DNA from: Bisporella sp. PMI_857
Taxonomy: Eukaryota > Ascomycota > Leotiomycetes > Helotiales > Helotiaceae
DNA length: 64,000 nucleotides
Direction of reading: 5' to 3'
NCBI GenBank assembly: GCA_021307315.1
Contig: JAJSPD010000103.1
Span: 1-64,000, forward strand
The notes under the pieces were generated by a model. That model worked only from the letters and a program-made list of their open reading frames with translations. It made no database searches and was not told the origin of the DNA. The translations under genes and the position numbers were made by a program. Numbering within the stretch: the stretch's first letter is position 1; each line of letters opens with the position of its first letter. Shown here piece after piece: positions 1 to 10,989 of this stretch.

Positions 1-1151
1 GCAGACTAGCTTAAAAATGTTTAGCAAGTTAAACAGACCCATCATTTGTTGCAAAGACAGTATCATAAACGATATTCTAATTCTCCGTCCACTTCGAAGG
101 TCACTTCGATCCCAGATTAGATCCAGAAGCTGAAAGCCGTTCTCTTTGACTTCCTCCAACTTGATGCTTGCAAGAATGCCCTGTTTCATGTTTTGAACCG
201 CTGGATCATCTAATGGAGCATCATAAAGGCGGCATAATACCACATCGCCTTCGGCATATCTTCCTCTGGCGTAGTACCAACGAGGTGTGTCGGGAAGTAG
301 GAGCATACCTCCGCCTGCAATCAAAGCAAATACAGTTTGAAATGCAATAGGGAATCTCTAGAAGTAGGCTAGTCAGCACACTTGAGATTCAATATAGAAG
401 GAAATGATTCCTACCCAGGAGATTTGATTTGTCATGCGAGTGAAACCAAAATCGATCCAATAGGCAATTGCTGCTCCGGCGACAAGAAGAACGCAAGTGA
501 CAGCAACCTCTGGTCCCCTCTCCCCAATTTCAGTACTCATTTCTGCTTGGTAAGTAGGAATAGAACAGGAAATGAACTAAACGGAAGATATTAGTAATTG
601 TAACATGTTACTAACAATCGGCCGTCTCATACCCCTATTCCAAATCCCTGAAGATTCTGGTTAACATTTATTGCATAACTGAGGCAACAATAAAACTAAC
701 ACAAATAATACGCCCGGCAATCATCTGAGCTACCGACCATGATGATGCTTGAAGGCTCCCTCCGATAAGAACGCATAGATTGCCTAGGAGGATGCAATTT
801 CGTCGGCCTAGCCGCATACCAATCATACTGACCATCAAAGAACAAACTGCAGCTGCAAGCGTATAAGATGATGCGATCATAGGTATAACATAAGTTCCTG
901 TGGGAAACTTTATGCTGTCAGTGCTACTCAATAGGCATACACGGAAAGGACTGACCCCCATCGCCTTGCGGAATGGCTCTGTCTCCTGCACTCCACCGAG
1001 AACACCGGCATCATATCCATACATACAAAATGACTTAGCCAAGGTTAGATCATGCTTTTGGGTAAAATACAGTTGTTTGTGCTCTTACAGTAGCACAGCA
1101 TGCTGCCATAATCCGTTTTAGCGTCTTTCCCTTGATTGATGATTCGAGCAT
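1..1151 (-). CDS. MFS sugar transporter, C-terminus beyond left edge
   Basis: Hexose-type major facilitator (sugar porter), a plasma-membrane proton symporter by family. Seen: six exons on the minus strand, 1151-1089, 1033-956, 907-701, 647-633, 576-415 and 357 to the window edge, all joined in phase 0 by introns of 48-57 bp. The start ATG at 1151 gives a short cytosolic lead with GKTLKR, then TM1 with the sugar-porter GYDAGVLGG, the loop-2 motif GMRLGRR, GRIIC-GFGIG in TM4, the EMS-x-EIGERGP loop and the PDTPRWYYARGR motif after TM6. One acceptor (CATAAAG before 907) was chosen by frame. The central loop and second half lie outside the window. It starts the putative catabolic cluster and shares its 606-bp upstream region with the divergent SDR gene. 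The family call is firm; the substrate is unknown. Confidence 0.88.
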
Positions 1152-1757
1152 GATTGCGTTGTGGAATAGAACACAATGTTCTTGAAAGTATCTGAGAAGA
1201 AAGGCGAGGGCTTGAGATGCGATTCTCCACAGTGTCCACTTGCGAGAGTGACTATACAGGTTCTTCTTCTGGTAATGAAAACCCTTTATATTCCCATATC
1301 ATGTTTATGAATCTCTCGGTATAGAGAGATTCTTACCCCATATTCCCCAGATCACCCAGCAGACCCCATATTTGCTAACTTAGTTGGGATAGGCTCTATA
1401 TTTTAGGTCCTCGATAGTTTTACGGAAAAGGAATAAGTTTCGAACACTAGAGCAAATACGCTTTAACGAAAACTCCCCGCCTGGACATGAGTCATGACTC
1501 TATTTACTCCAAATTATCTTCTCATAATTTAGATGTTACAAACTCTTTATGAATTTTGAGGTCAATTTTTTATGAAAGGCAAGACGGGATCTAATCATCT
1601 CGCAGCGAACCAATTGACGAGGGGCTGTGTAGTCTGATGTCGCACCGTCTGTTCATCTTCTTGTCATAGGGAATGATTTTCCGTACGAGTGTTTCGAAAG
1701 CAAATCCTAAATTCACCCATCTATTTGGATAACCGGTGGTCTACCTGATCATATCCA
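1152..1757. promoter_or_regulatory. Divergent promoter region, transporter and SDR
   Basis: 606 bp separate two divergently transcribed genes. No coding sequence is seen. A 13-bp site GACATGAGTCATG (1484-1496), with palindromic core ATGAGTCAT at 1487-1495, matches the consensus for Gcn4/AP-1-type bZIP proteins. The same 13-mer recurs upstream of the aldehyde dehydrogenase at 7959-7971. That the site is functional is inferred. Confidence 0.5.
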
Positions 1758-2886
1758 ATGTACAAAGATATTACTATGACGGAGAAAATTGTTACGTCCG
1801 TCAATCCAGCCGCAAAAGTCTGGCTAGTTACTGGCTGCTCGACTGGATTCGGCAGGGTGTTAGTCCCAGCAATTCTCGCACGAGGGGACAATGTGATCGG
1901 TACCGCGCGTAGAATAGTCGACCTCGACTATATCAAATCACTGAAAGGCGCAAGAGCATTGCAGCTTGATGTCACAGCTCATGAGGACATCATTCAAGCA
2001 AAGATCAAAGAAGCAGTTAAATATTTTGGTAGAGTTGATATTCTTGTCAATAACGCCGGATATGTTTTATCCGGAGTTTGGGAAGAAGTAAAGTGAGTCA
2101 TAGATAAAATCTTCGGATACCGCTTCTTTACACTGGTTCGGGAGTCGCACAATTGAACGACACGCTGACGCCTGAGTAGCCACGAAGAAACCCTCAAACA
2201 ATTTGAGACAAATGTGTTTGGAGCTCTAAAGCTGACACGTTGTCTACTTCCTTACATGCGTGCTCAGCAGTCAGGGATAATATTTTTCATGAGCAGTATT
2301 TCTGGTTGGCATGGTGTAGGGGCGGGAGGTCCATACAGTAGCTCCAAATTTGCACTGGAAGGTAGGACGCCATAACAAATATAATTCTATTTAACGATAC
2401 AATCGATAACCAAAAGAATTGCCATTAGGAGCCGCAGAATGCCTCCAAAAAGAGTTAAAGCATCTTGGAATCCGGATACATCTGCTCGTCATCGGTCAAT
2501 TTCGGACCGGCATCCTCAACTCTGGCAGGAAGGTCGACATCCTGAGCGCAGGCATTAAAGACTACCATATCATCAAACAGGAATTAGCAGAAAGGCATGC
2601 CGTAACTGACGGAAAGCAGCCTGGAAACCCAGAGCTCGCGGCGGAGAAAATATTGGACATAGCAAGAAGGGAGAATATAAGTGAACAACAAATTCAGAAT
2701 CTCCCTTTAAGGATTCCGCTTGGATCGGATGCGGTGCAGATAGTAAAGAAGAAATGCGAAGAAACCTTGAAGATTATGGAAGAATGGGGAGATTTTGCCG
2801 GCGGTACAGATTTTCCAAGTAAAGAAGCGCTTCCGGATTACTATCAGGAAGCGGCCGAGGACTTAAGTCGCTTCACCCACATCTGA
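1758..2886 (+). CDS. Classical short-chain dehydrogenase/reductase
   Basis: NAD(P)-dependent oxidoreductase, probably acting on an alcohol, aldehyde or ketone. Three exons (1758-2092, 2180-2361, 2417-2886) give 328 residues. Seen: cofactor motif TGCSTGFG at residues 25-32, structural NNAG at 98-101, and the catalytic set Ser about 151, Tyr164 and Lys168 in YSSSK. The first ATG (1758) is used; a second in-frame ATG at 1776 would drop six residues and is equally possible. Length and motifs fit the classical SDR type common in fungal metabolic clusters. Its promoter is shared with the divergent transporter, and it converges on the AtuA-like gene. The substrate cannot be inferred from sequence. 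Confidence 0.88.
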
Positions 2887-3306
2887 CCAGTATTTTTTGT
2901 GTGGATGAGATTTTTAAAGAATAATTATCAAAGCTGTGCAAGTTCTCTAAGTTCAAATTCGTGATCTATAACTATTTCCGCGTCGAAATAAAATATTACA
3001 TGAATTCTATATAGTATCACCACTCAAATTAATAGAACTGATGATGGTGGCGACACTCTTATTGGTGGGGAATAGAGAGTATTTGCAAATGCCTTAGCTA
3101 TGGCCGTCTCTAATCCTTGCTGATTAAATTTTTCCTCTTTCCAAAAAGCTCGTTGGAATGTCGACATGTTTACATCGGAGATATTCCGCAAGGTTCTTTC
3201 CTAACACGTCATACGTAGAGCTTGATGAGACACCACGATCCAAATGATCCTTGAGAAGGAAGTGAACAGCTGCAGAGATTACGATTAGCTGATTGTCCTG
3301 AATATC
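2887..3306. other. Convergent 3' intergenic region
   Basis: 420 bp between the stop of the SDR gene (plus) and the stop of the AtuA-like gene (minus). It is AT-rich and should hold both 3' UTRs. No open frame, repeat or RNA gene was recognised. Confidence 0.5.
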
Positions 3307-5116
3307 TCATGAAAAAGCTGGAAAGTTACCTCGAATATATGGAAGTTCAAATCGGAGGATGGGTTTTCCGGTATAATCATCGCCCAGGAGTTCTTTTATT
3401 TTATTCACAGTCAAAATTGATCGCAGCCAGTCCCATTCATCATCATTCCTAGTAAAGAATCCAACATTAGCGTCGGATCCTTTATCCCCAGAACGAGCAT
3501 GAACAACGTAACCCAGAGGTGCAAAGGTAGTCCGGCCCCAAGAACTGATTGACACTGGATTTTCCGTCTCCCAGCTGGGCTGTTCATACAAAAAGTCTTC
3601 CGTATCCTCTGGAGGGGGGATTTGAAATGACTTTCCGGAGAACGAAAGATGTGCAACATGCTTGACTTCACTCTGTGGGAGCAGCGCAACCCAGTACTCA
3701 TAGTAAGGTTTTGGCAATGCTTGTCTACTATCCACAGCGAATGTTGCACCTGGGTAACTTTGCATAATGACATCGGTACATGGCCGCAGGAAGTTCTCCA
3801 TGGATAACGCAGACTCATCCTTTGACTGAGCAAAAATACGGAAGTCAACAGTAGCAGCATCCTGGTTTCTCGGATTGATAGGACAGCTTCCATTGATGCG
3901 AAACTTCAGAGTATGATATCGAGATTCGACTAAGTGATGACGTATCTGTCTTTCTAGCATTTCAGCTTTTTTTTGAATGTCCAGTCCGCATCCAAAGTAA
4001 TGGACTTCGGCCTGGTATCCCCCCCTAGCAGTGATACCCACCTTTGTAGTCGGTGGTGCCTTTCTGAAGCCAATATTACTGACACGTCTATAGAAAAATT
4101 AGCCAAATTTCATTTAATGTAAATAAGTGTCGGTAAATATAAAGCTTACACTCTGTTTTTGCCGGCATCTTCAATTTTGATATTAGTCAACTCTGCAACA
4201 ACATCGGAGTTATAGTAGTAAGGCCCTTGAATCTCGTATAAAAGCTGTGCTTTGCAAGTATCGACGCTAACAACGCCATCGCCGTGTTGTTGCTTCGAGA
4301 TCACAAACGTTCCATCATGTTCTATCTCAAGCACTGGAAAAGAAAGCTCGAGAGACTTCCCAGGTAAGCTTTTAAAACCAGAGAAATTACCTCCTGTAAC
4401 ATATGTACTGCATTCAATGAAATGACCGGCAACAAAAGCGTGTGCAAGCTGGCTCAAATCATTTCTAGACCACTTGTGAGCATAGGCTGCACAAGCAATC
4501 GTAGGAGAAGCATCCGCGACTCGGCCGCAAAGCACAATATCGGCACCTTCGTTCAACGCTTCCACAATACCCCAGGCTCCAAGATAGCATTGTGCATAGA
4601 TTGGTTCATAACCCCAACTTGAAATATCCTTGCCTGCCGATACTCATTCAGCAAGAGGTTTTCCGCTTTAGACAACATAATCTCACCTGTGGTTAGGCTC
4701 CGGAATGTGCTTCCAGAGCCAAGACCCTTCTGCACAATGTCAAAGACTTCGTCTCCTTCAATCCAAGCTACTTTCAACTTAAGACCTAGATCTTGAACAA
4801 GCCTCGTCACTATGTCGTGTAGTTTCTTTGTATCACTGGCGCCAGCATTCACTGCAACTTTAATGCCCCGCTTTGCAAGATCTGGAAGAGCTGGAGTAAT
4901 AGATTCTACGAAACACTGTTCGTATTCTCCATCAGATCCAGACTTTATGTTGATTTTTGACCCTCCTCTTGCAGTCATATTATATTCCGACATCCAGTCA
5001 CCGACAATGAACGAAACGTCTTCATCCCTGGCAAGACTCGCAAAACCATATCTGCGATCTGTCACTGAACCTGAAGCAGAGGCGATGCGCAACGCTTTTT
5101 CAACCGTTGGCGGCAT
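3307..5116 (-). CDS. AtuA-like protein (DUF1446, acyclic terpene utilisation family)
   Basis: Related to AtuA, named for the bacterial acyclic-terpene (citronellol/geraniol) utilisation operon; the biochemical role of the family is poorly defined. Three exons, 5116-4687, 4633-4150 and 4087-3307, join in frame to 564 residues. Seen: MPPTVEKALRIASASG start, the conserved stretch YEPIYAQCYLGAWGIVEAL, the ADIVLCGRVADASP motif, RVRVSNIG across the second intron, and a C-terminal AtuA-like half containing VVHARSGDKGSDANVGFF. The intron at 4634-4686 restores the family reading, since direct read-through gives a stop. No targeting signal is seen; it ends in PAFS. Neighbouring dehydrogenases and a CoA ligase support a catabolic role. 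Family assignment is strong; the reaction is unknown. Confidence 0.87.
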
Positions 5117-5961
5117 GATTCCGAAATCTCAGATTCAAATCTAGGAATACAATGGATTTAACTAAGGGATGAACTGGCAATAGAAAATTGAGTTTGAAAT
5201 TGATCGCGTGTTGTTGTAGAAGATTGAGACGAGAGCGAGAGAAAAAGGGAGAGATTATACTGTCTCAATAGAGGCAGTGGTAGCGATTTTCCCATTCTTG
5301 TATCAGTAATGTACCACAATACCTAGTTTCCGCCGCACTACCATTGAGCCGTTTTCCGAATACCCCATTCTTGCGAGCTTGATGATTAGCAGGAAGCCAT
5401 CTCAGGTGTGCTTCCATTCCGTACCCTTAGTATCTTGAATGGTAGATGATATGGCTGGCCAAACCCCCACGATTTCTTTACAGACCGGTTTCCGTTCGGG
5501 AATTAGTAAAATATCCGGTCGGCAGAACGGTCTGCCATGAGTAATGTTGGTATCCACTAATAATGTCGTTTATTCCTAGACATTTCCGTAACAGTGCGGG
5601 GCAGTCAATTAACGCCATTGTGTGTTTGCTCCGCGAGAGAGAGATCCACCTGTCAGATAGCTGCCGTCTCTTGAGAATTTCCAATATTTACCTAGGCCAG
5701 GCGTTGTATCACTAAAATTGCAACACCTTTTGCTATCGAGTTCCTCCACTGCGCATCCCATGGCCCCTTTTATTCAACTCGTTATGTCTCTTCTCAAGAT
5801 ATCGAGAGCATAGAATCATCCCGATGCATTAAGACGGCTACAAATAGTCAGGAGTCTCACCAACCGGATTTTTTTTTACCAAACGTTGATTAGAACAACT
5901 AGAATCGCTAATTAAGACACTGTCAGTCTTGCAATTAACAATACAGAGCAGCCCAACTATT
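5117..5961. other. Intergenic, upstream of the AtuA-like gene
   Basis: 845 bp between the AtuA-like start and the aldehyde dehydrogenase stop, both on the minus strand. No gene is supported; an open frame at 5478-5684 has no recognisable similarity. A Yap-type heptamer TTAGTAA lies at 5503-5509. The flanking 11-mer ATTAGTAAAAT also occurs at 8312-8322, upstream of the lactonase gene. Confidence 0.4.
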
Positions 5962-7784
5962 CTAGTAAGTTAGGTTTATCAATACAGTTTTAGATTCCGT
6001 ATAGCAATGTAAAGCATTAATGCCTTGCTCTCGACCGATTCCACTTTCTTTCATTCCACCGAATGGGCAGGAGATGTTGATGCGACTAATGCAATTGACA
6101 CCCACAACTCCACTCTCCAATGCTGAGCTAACCCTTAATGCACGGTTGATATCCTGAGTGAATACTCCAGCCATAAGTCCATACTTGCTATTGTTGCACC
6201 TCTCGATAAGCTCCTTTTCTGTCCTGAATTTGTTAACAACTACGACTGGTCCAAAAATCTCCTCTTTATAGATATTGGCATCTTCTTGAGTTTCAGTGAA
6301 GATTGCAGGCTCAATGAAATAACCCTGGAGTTGTATTAGCGATATCGCTCCATTTTATTAACCTAAACTTCCTCGAATTGCATACCTGTGTGCCCAGTGG
6401 CTTCCCTCCCATAAGCAGAGTTCCCTGACCCTCTTCCTTGGCCGAGTTTATTATGTTAATAACACGGTCAAACTGGGCCTTATCGACAACGGGACCAATT
6501 ACTGTTTGTGATATCTCTGGATCTCCCACTAACTTCGTCTTCTCTTGCATAGCCTGCTGGAATTTGTTCAAGAAGTTATCATATATTCCTTCTTGAACAT
6601 ACACTCGCGAGGCTGCGAAGCAGATTTGTCCAGAATTTACTGTGATAGCATTTACACACCTATTTTTCATTATTGACTAACCCACTCAGTATGTCAAATT
6701 GATTACTCACCACTTTACCGCGTTCTCAAGATCTGCGTCATCAAACACTGCTGCAGGACTTTTCCCACCAAGCTCCAGGGTCACCCTTTTCAGATTACTT
6801 TGAGCAGCTAAAGTCTGAACGATTTTCCCTGTAGCAATACTCCCAGTGAAACTAATTTTAGCAACCTGCATGTGACTGGCCAAGAGAGCTCCAGTACTAC
6901 CATCACCACTCAATACTTGGAAGACGCCAGGTGGGAATCCGGCTTCTATTATCAGTTCACCTAAGGCGGCCCCCATCAATGGTGCCTTCTCGCTTGTTTT
7001 GAGAATGAAAACGTTTCCAGTGGCCAGAGCAGGTGCCGCTTTCAAGCCAGTCGAGGCAAGAGGGCCATTCCACGGAATAATTCTTCGAATGAAATTAACT
7101 TCCTCGAACACTTCCCTCATTGGAACACTTACCCCGCAACAATACCTAAAGGCTCGTGCCGTACAATCTTATAAAACCCATCTTCTGCTGGAAAAGATTC
7201 ACCGGCGAATTTATCAATCCACCCGGCATAATCTAAGTAAGAAAAGTCAACCAAATAAAAAAATCGAAGCGCACAACATGGCTCTCAACTCACAGCGAAA
7301 GTTCTCAATAGCTGTCTCAATCTCGCCTTTTCCAAATGCAGCATAAGGTGCTCCTAATGTTACTCTTGTCAAATACGCAAGCTTCCTTTGGTCACGTTCA
7401 AGTAGATCAGCGAATTTTAGAAGCAGTTTTCTGCGATCGGCATTGGTCATGGTTCGCCATCGACTGTTCGGGGCAAATGCAGCATTGGCTGCTGCGACAG
7501 CTAAATCAACGTCGGATTTACCTGCGATGGGTACTTTATCAGAGACCACAGCTCCGGTCGCAGGGTTGTAAATCGATATTCTGCCGAATAAATGTTAGGA
7601 AAATGCAAGTTTCCTGGGTTTTCGCCTTGTGGATGGACCTTTTAGAACTAGAACCTTCCACATACTGAAAACCAAAATATTAGCTCTAATCTCACCGTTG
7701 GTCTTGGATACATTTAGAGAGACTTACTTTGTTTCCAATAAATAACTTAGTGTAGATTCCACTTTGTAAATCGTCTGTCGACAT
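5962..7784 (-). CDS. NAD(P)-dependent aldehyde dehydrogenase
   Basis: Oxidises an aldehyde to its carboxylic acid. Seven exons (7784-7728, 7664-7639, 7580-7294, 7232-7133, 7082-6711, 6659-6386, 6324-5962) add up to 492 residues, the normal family length. Seen: the catalytic glutamate in LELGGKSP (about E260), the nucleophile in NSGQICFAAS (C294), IPWNGPL before the cofactor fold, EIFGPVV and CPFGGMKESGIGRE near the C-terminus. The second intron (7584-7638 region) uses a weak GTCCAT donor chosen because it restores frame. No mitochondrial or peroxisomal signal is evident. A perfect AP-1-like palindrome lies 178 bp upstream. It resembles broad betaine/retinal-type fungal ALDHs; the substrate is unknown. 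Confidence 0.9.
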
Positions 7785-8843
7785 GTTCGCTATCCCAATG
7801 CAACAATCTTGCAGATGAATCTGAGAAAAAAGGGTAAACTAGACGAGTGATGAGGCAAAAACAGTTGAGTGTAATATTTTTAATTTGTGATCATGATTTA
7901 ATATATAAATATATATACATATATACATTTGTGTAATTTTCCTTAAATTGGTGTTACCGACATGAGTCATGTAGCTTAGGACCCCTTATAATGTAAAATA
8001 GCCATCAATCACTTCCTGGCATTTACCTTTTGAGTATAGCGGAATCCCTAAATACAGTTACTAGAGAAACTTGGACTGCTTATTGTAAGACAGAATGGTG
8101 AAACAACCCGAAGTCAGATGATGATTTACCAGACTTCCGCGGTCTATCTATAATAGTGCAATAAGTCTCAACACACGACCTCGTAAATTCTAACAGCAAT
8201 GTGCTGTGGAGACCGTTGCCATTTCTTGCTCTTGGGATTCATATCCCGTCAGAATACGGGAGGATAGCTTGGCAAGCATCTTTTTAGATTGTTTCTGGGT
8301 TTGAAGGGTTGATTAGTAAAATGGACCTTCACTCTTCACTTAAATGTCCGAGCGGCCCATTGAGGTGGAGCCGCCACTAAAATAATGGTGCTACAGGTAT
8401 TTCCGTTTACATGCGGTGGTATGCTAGACCTATCCCTACTTTATGATTGCGCCAAAATATTCTTACTCACTTTACTCAGAAAAAGGGAATTTGTATGCTG
8501 CGCCCGTAAGATTGAAGAAATCTACCGAAAGTAAGTATATCTCTTGAGAATTTGCATCAACTTGGCCCAGAATAGATACCCAGACAGTCCTCAGCGCCAT
8601 TTTCTTGCAGCACCTCAAAGTTGCCAACATCCAATTAGATTAGAACCGTGGCATAAATGGAAGCATGAGTGCCTAGAAATTTTCTCCTGGATATTTGGTT
8701 AAAAGGTGGCTTGGGAAGAGCATGGTCTTGTTGTCGAACCCTAAACCAGAAGACTAATCATTAACTGGTGCTTGAGGATTTATCATCGCTGCATCGAAAA
8801 AGCTACCAGGACGAAATCAACGAACTGCAGAGCGCCTTCTCCA
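7785..8843. promoter_or_regulatory. Divergent promoter region, ALDH and lactonase
   Basis: 1059 bp without a gene between divergently transcribed ALDH (minus) and lactonase (plus). It contains an AT microsatellite around 7896-7930, the 13-mer GACATGAGTCATG at 7959-7971 (core ATGAGTCAT at 7962-7970, identical to the site at 1484-1496), and a TTAGTAA heptamer at 8313-8319. Regulation by a bZIP protein, perhaps the one encoded at 12.6-14.5 kb, is inference. Confidence 0.5.
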
Positions 8844-10108
8844 ATGTATATACCCAGTTCGGAAGCAACGGTTGAGGTGCAGTTCATTAACACAACTACA
8901 AATATAACCATTGGGCCATCAGGTTTCGTCCAACCTATTCTTCCAGGCCATGAAAAGCTTCACTTACCGACTTTCTGCTTCCTAATCAAGAATAGAGCCT
9001 TAAATGAAAGAGTGCTCTTTGATTGTGGAGCACGGAAGAACTGGAGAGATTTGCCGCCTCACCTTGTCGACGTCATTGCCGAAGCCGATATCAGCATCGA
9101 GAAAAGCGTAGACGAGATTCTGGTTGAGGGTGGCTTTGAATTAAGGGACCTTAGTTCCATCATATGGAGGTACCAATACGCACTGCTTATAGTAAAACAA
9201 GCGAAATATTATTACTAACCTATCAAAGTCACTGGCATTGGGATCACATTGGTGATCCTACACGTTTCCATCCTGACACTGAGATCGTCGTCGGACCTTT
9301 GTTCAAGAAACACTTCATGCCAGGATATCCAGTTTCTGCAGATGGTCAAATGCTACAATCAGATTTTGAGTAAGTTAAAGCCAGAATATTATTCGTAACT
9401 GTACTTGTAGAATTTAGTTTGCTAATTTGCATTCGGTATAGAAACCGCGTGATACGTGAGATAGAATTTTCTGATAGTCTTCGTATCGGAGACTTTCAAG
9501 CATTTGACTTTTTTGGTGACGGAAGCTTTTATTTACTGAACGTACCAGGCGTAAGTACCAGTTTTGTAGTTGATAATCCGTTATTCATGCTGGTAATCAG
9601 AAGGATTTATAGCAGATAATTGACTAGTATTTATTAGCATGCAATTGGGCACATTGCTGCGCTTGCTCGAACTTCCAAAACTACCTTTATTTTCATGGCA
9701 GGCGATACATGTCATTTCACCGGCGTATTTCGACCGTCTCCTCAATTCCCGCTACCAACGATTCTACCTGCAAGTGTTCCTTTAGATCCAAGCATTCCAA
9801 AACCTTGTCCAGCTTCCGTCTTTACACGTACTCATCCATGTCCAGAGAAGGCATTGTCGAAGCCTTTTTATGATATTAGTACAAAAGAAGGAGGATGGTA
9901 CATAGATCCGAAAACGGCCCAAATCAGTGTGAATAGTCTGCAGGAATTCGACGGAAATGAAAACATTCTAGTTATCTTAGGTCACGATACGGCGCTTAAG
10001 GATATTACAGACGTATTTCCTAAAGGAACTGCTAATAATTGGAAGGAGAAAGGGTGGAAGGATAGGTTTGCTTGGAATTTTCTCAATGAACTGCGCCCAA
10101 TGATGTGA
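8844..10108 (+). CDS. Metallo-beta-lactamase-fold lactonase
   Basis: Zn-dependent hydrolase resembling N-acyl-homoserine-lactone lactonases (AiiA/AttM type), which open lactone rings. Four exons (8844-9169, 9229-9369, 9442-9550, 9638-10108) give 348 residues. Seen: metal motif SHWHWDH at residues 109-115, created exactly across the first intron, then HAIGHIA with the next histidine, AGDTCHF with the bridging aspartate, and LGHDTALK with the last histidine. The LFDCGARKNW N-terminal strand is typical. No signal peptide is present, so it should be cytosolic. The first in-frame ATG after an upstream TTG is at 8844. Family proteins in fungi often sit in metabolic clusters, where they open or detoxify lactones. 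The true substrate is unknown. Confidence 0.87.
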
Positions 10109-10225
10109 CAGATAGTTTAGGGTATCTAAACCTTTGAAAGTCTTGATATTGAGTATTGGTCACCATTTAATTGCTTGATCAGTAGTAGGTGAACAAGAAA
10201 CCGAATGGGGTTAGCTTTTTATCAA

Positions 10226-10308
10226 CGGCAATTGACTAGAATACCATACTTTTTTGCCCAAAACCCTAGATTACTATACTTTCTGTTACAATATGACTGA
10301 AATACCAC
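10226..10308 (+). repeat. Left terminal inverted repeat of the MITE
   Basis: It begins CGGCAATTGACTAG and runs to about GAAATACCAC. The reverse complement of 10762-10844 matches it almost base for base, with substitutions in the AT-rich part and a longer A run on the right side. Confidence 0.87.
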
Positions 10309-10761
10309 AATTTTGCCTTGGCCAGAAAACAGTGGTATTTAAGTCAGAAGCACGCAAAATGATGGTATACGGCTGAAAAGGAGGAAAGTAGTGAAAAGGA
10401 AAAAAGTGGTGGAAAGAAGGAAAGTAGTAATAAAGGAAAATTACAATACTTTGATCGCGAGCTAGGTATAACACAAAAAGACGTTGATCAGGTGATTTTT
10501 AGCCTTTCATTCGACAGCGACGACGACTTTTTAAACGTCGACAGCGAACCTTTTAAAGAATATCACTTTGTCGACTTGCGCTTTTGAGATTCGGTATTCC
10601 ACAAAATTTGGGAAAGTGTACGAAGTTAATTAGTTGCAATAGAAATTGAAATAAAATATAGTCAAATACAGGATTTACACTACAAGCTTGCTTATAAAGA
10701 ATGTACTACTCTCCTTAAATTACTATACTTAATTTAGTAATGCTTTAGAATACCATAAAAG

Positions 10762-10844
10762 TGGTATTTCAGTTATATTGCAACAGAAAGTATGGTAATC
10801 TAGGGTTTTGGGCAAAAAAAAAATGGTATTCTAGTCAATTGCCG
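10762..10844 (-). repeat. Right terminal inverted repeat of the MITE
   Basis: Inverted copy of 10226-10308. It ends CTAGTCAATTGCCG and is followed directly by the second copy of the 9-bp target duplication at 10845-10853. Confidence 0.87.
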
Positions 10845-10989
10845 TTTTATCAATTATGGTACTAGTTGTGTGTACAACAATTCTGTAATTTATATCTTGT
10901 GCCCACTCAGAGCTTTATAATGTGATAATATATACAAAAGTAATTGCCTCAAATGTCTTCAATCAACAATGAAATTCCACGATTTGACC

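Larger units (their letters stand above)
10226..10844. mobile_element. MITE, Mutator-like (MULE) type, non-autonomous
   Basis: A 619-bp element with long terminal inverted repeats of about 83 bp (10226-10308 and 10762-10844). They differ at only a few positions and in A-run length; the termini read CGGCAATTGAC and its complement. It is flanked by a perfect 9-bp direct repeat TTTTATCAA at 10217-10225 and 10845-10853. A 9-bp target duplication with long TIRs is the hallmark of Mutator-like elements. There is no transposase frame inside, so movement would need an enzyme supplied in trans. The interior holds a polypurine tract (about 10376-10443) and a GTCGAC-rich stretch. The near-identical repeats and intact duplication suggest a fairly recent insertion. 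No second copy was noticed in the window. Confidence 0.87.
10109..10989. other. Intergenic region occupied mainly by a MITE
   Basis: 881 bp between the lactonase stop and the Old Yellow Enzyme stop (convergent genes). Most of it is the inverted-repeat element at 10226-10844, listed separately. No gene is supported; the open frame at 10286-10474 lies inside the element and is low-complexity. Confidence 0.6.

Noticed and set aside
1045..1239. 64-codon minus-strand frame that looks like the transporter's first exon
   Set aside because: The overlapping frame starting at 1151 gives the family-consistent GKTLKRIMAACCAT and a phase-0 junction; this frame does not join.
4553..4632. Read-through of the first AtuA-like exon to a nearby stop
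   Set aside because: An intron at 4634-4686 recovers the conserved YEPIYAQCYLGAWG segment, so the read-through tail is intronic or out of frame.
5478..5684. 68-codon minus-strand frame between the AtuA-like and ALDH genes
   Set aside because: No motif, no splice context and no signal peptide; probably chance.
9201..9220. TTACTAA Yap-type site in the lactonase gene
   Set aside because: It is part of the intron branch-point sequence TACTAAC, as are similar hits in other introns.
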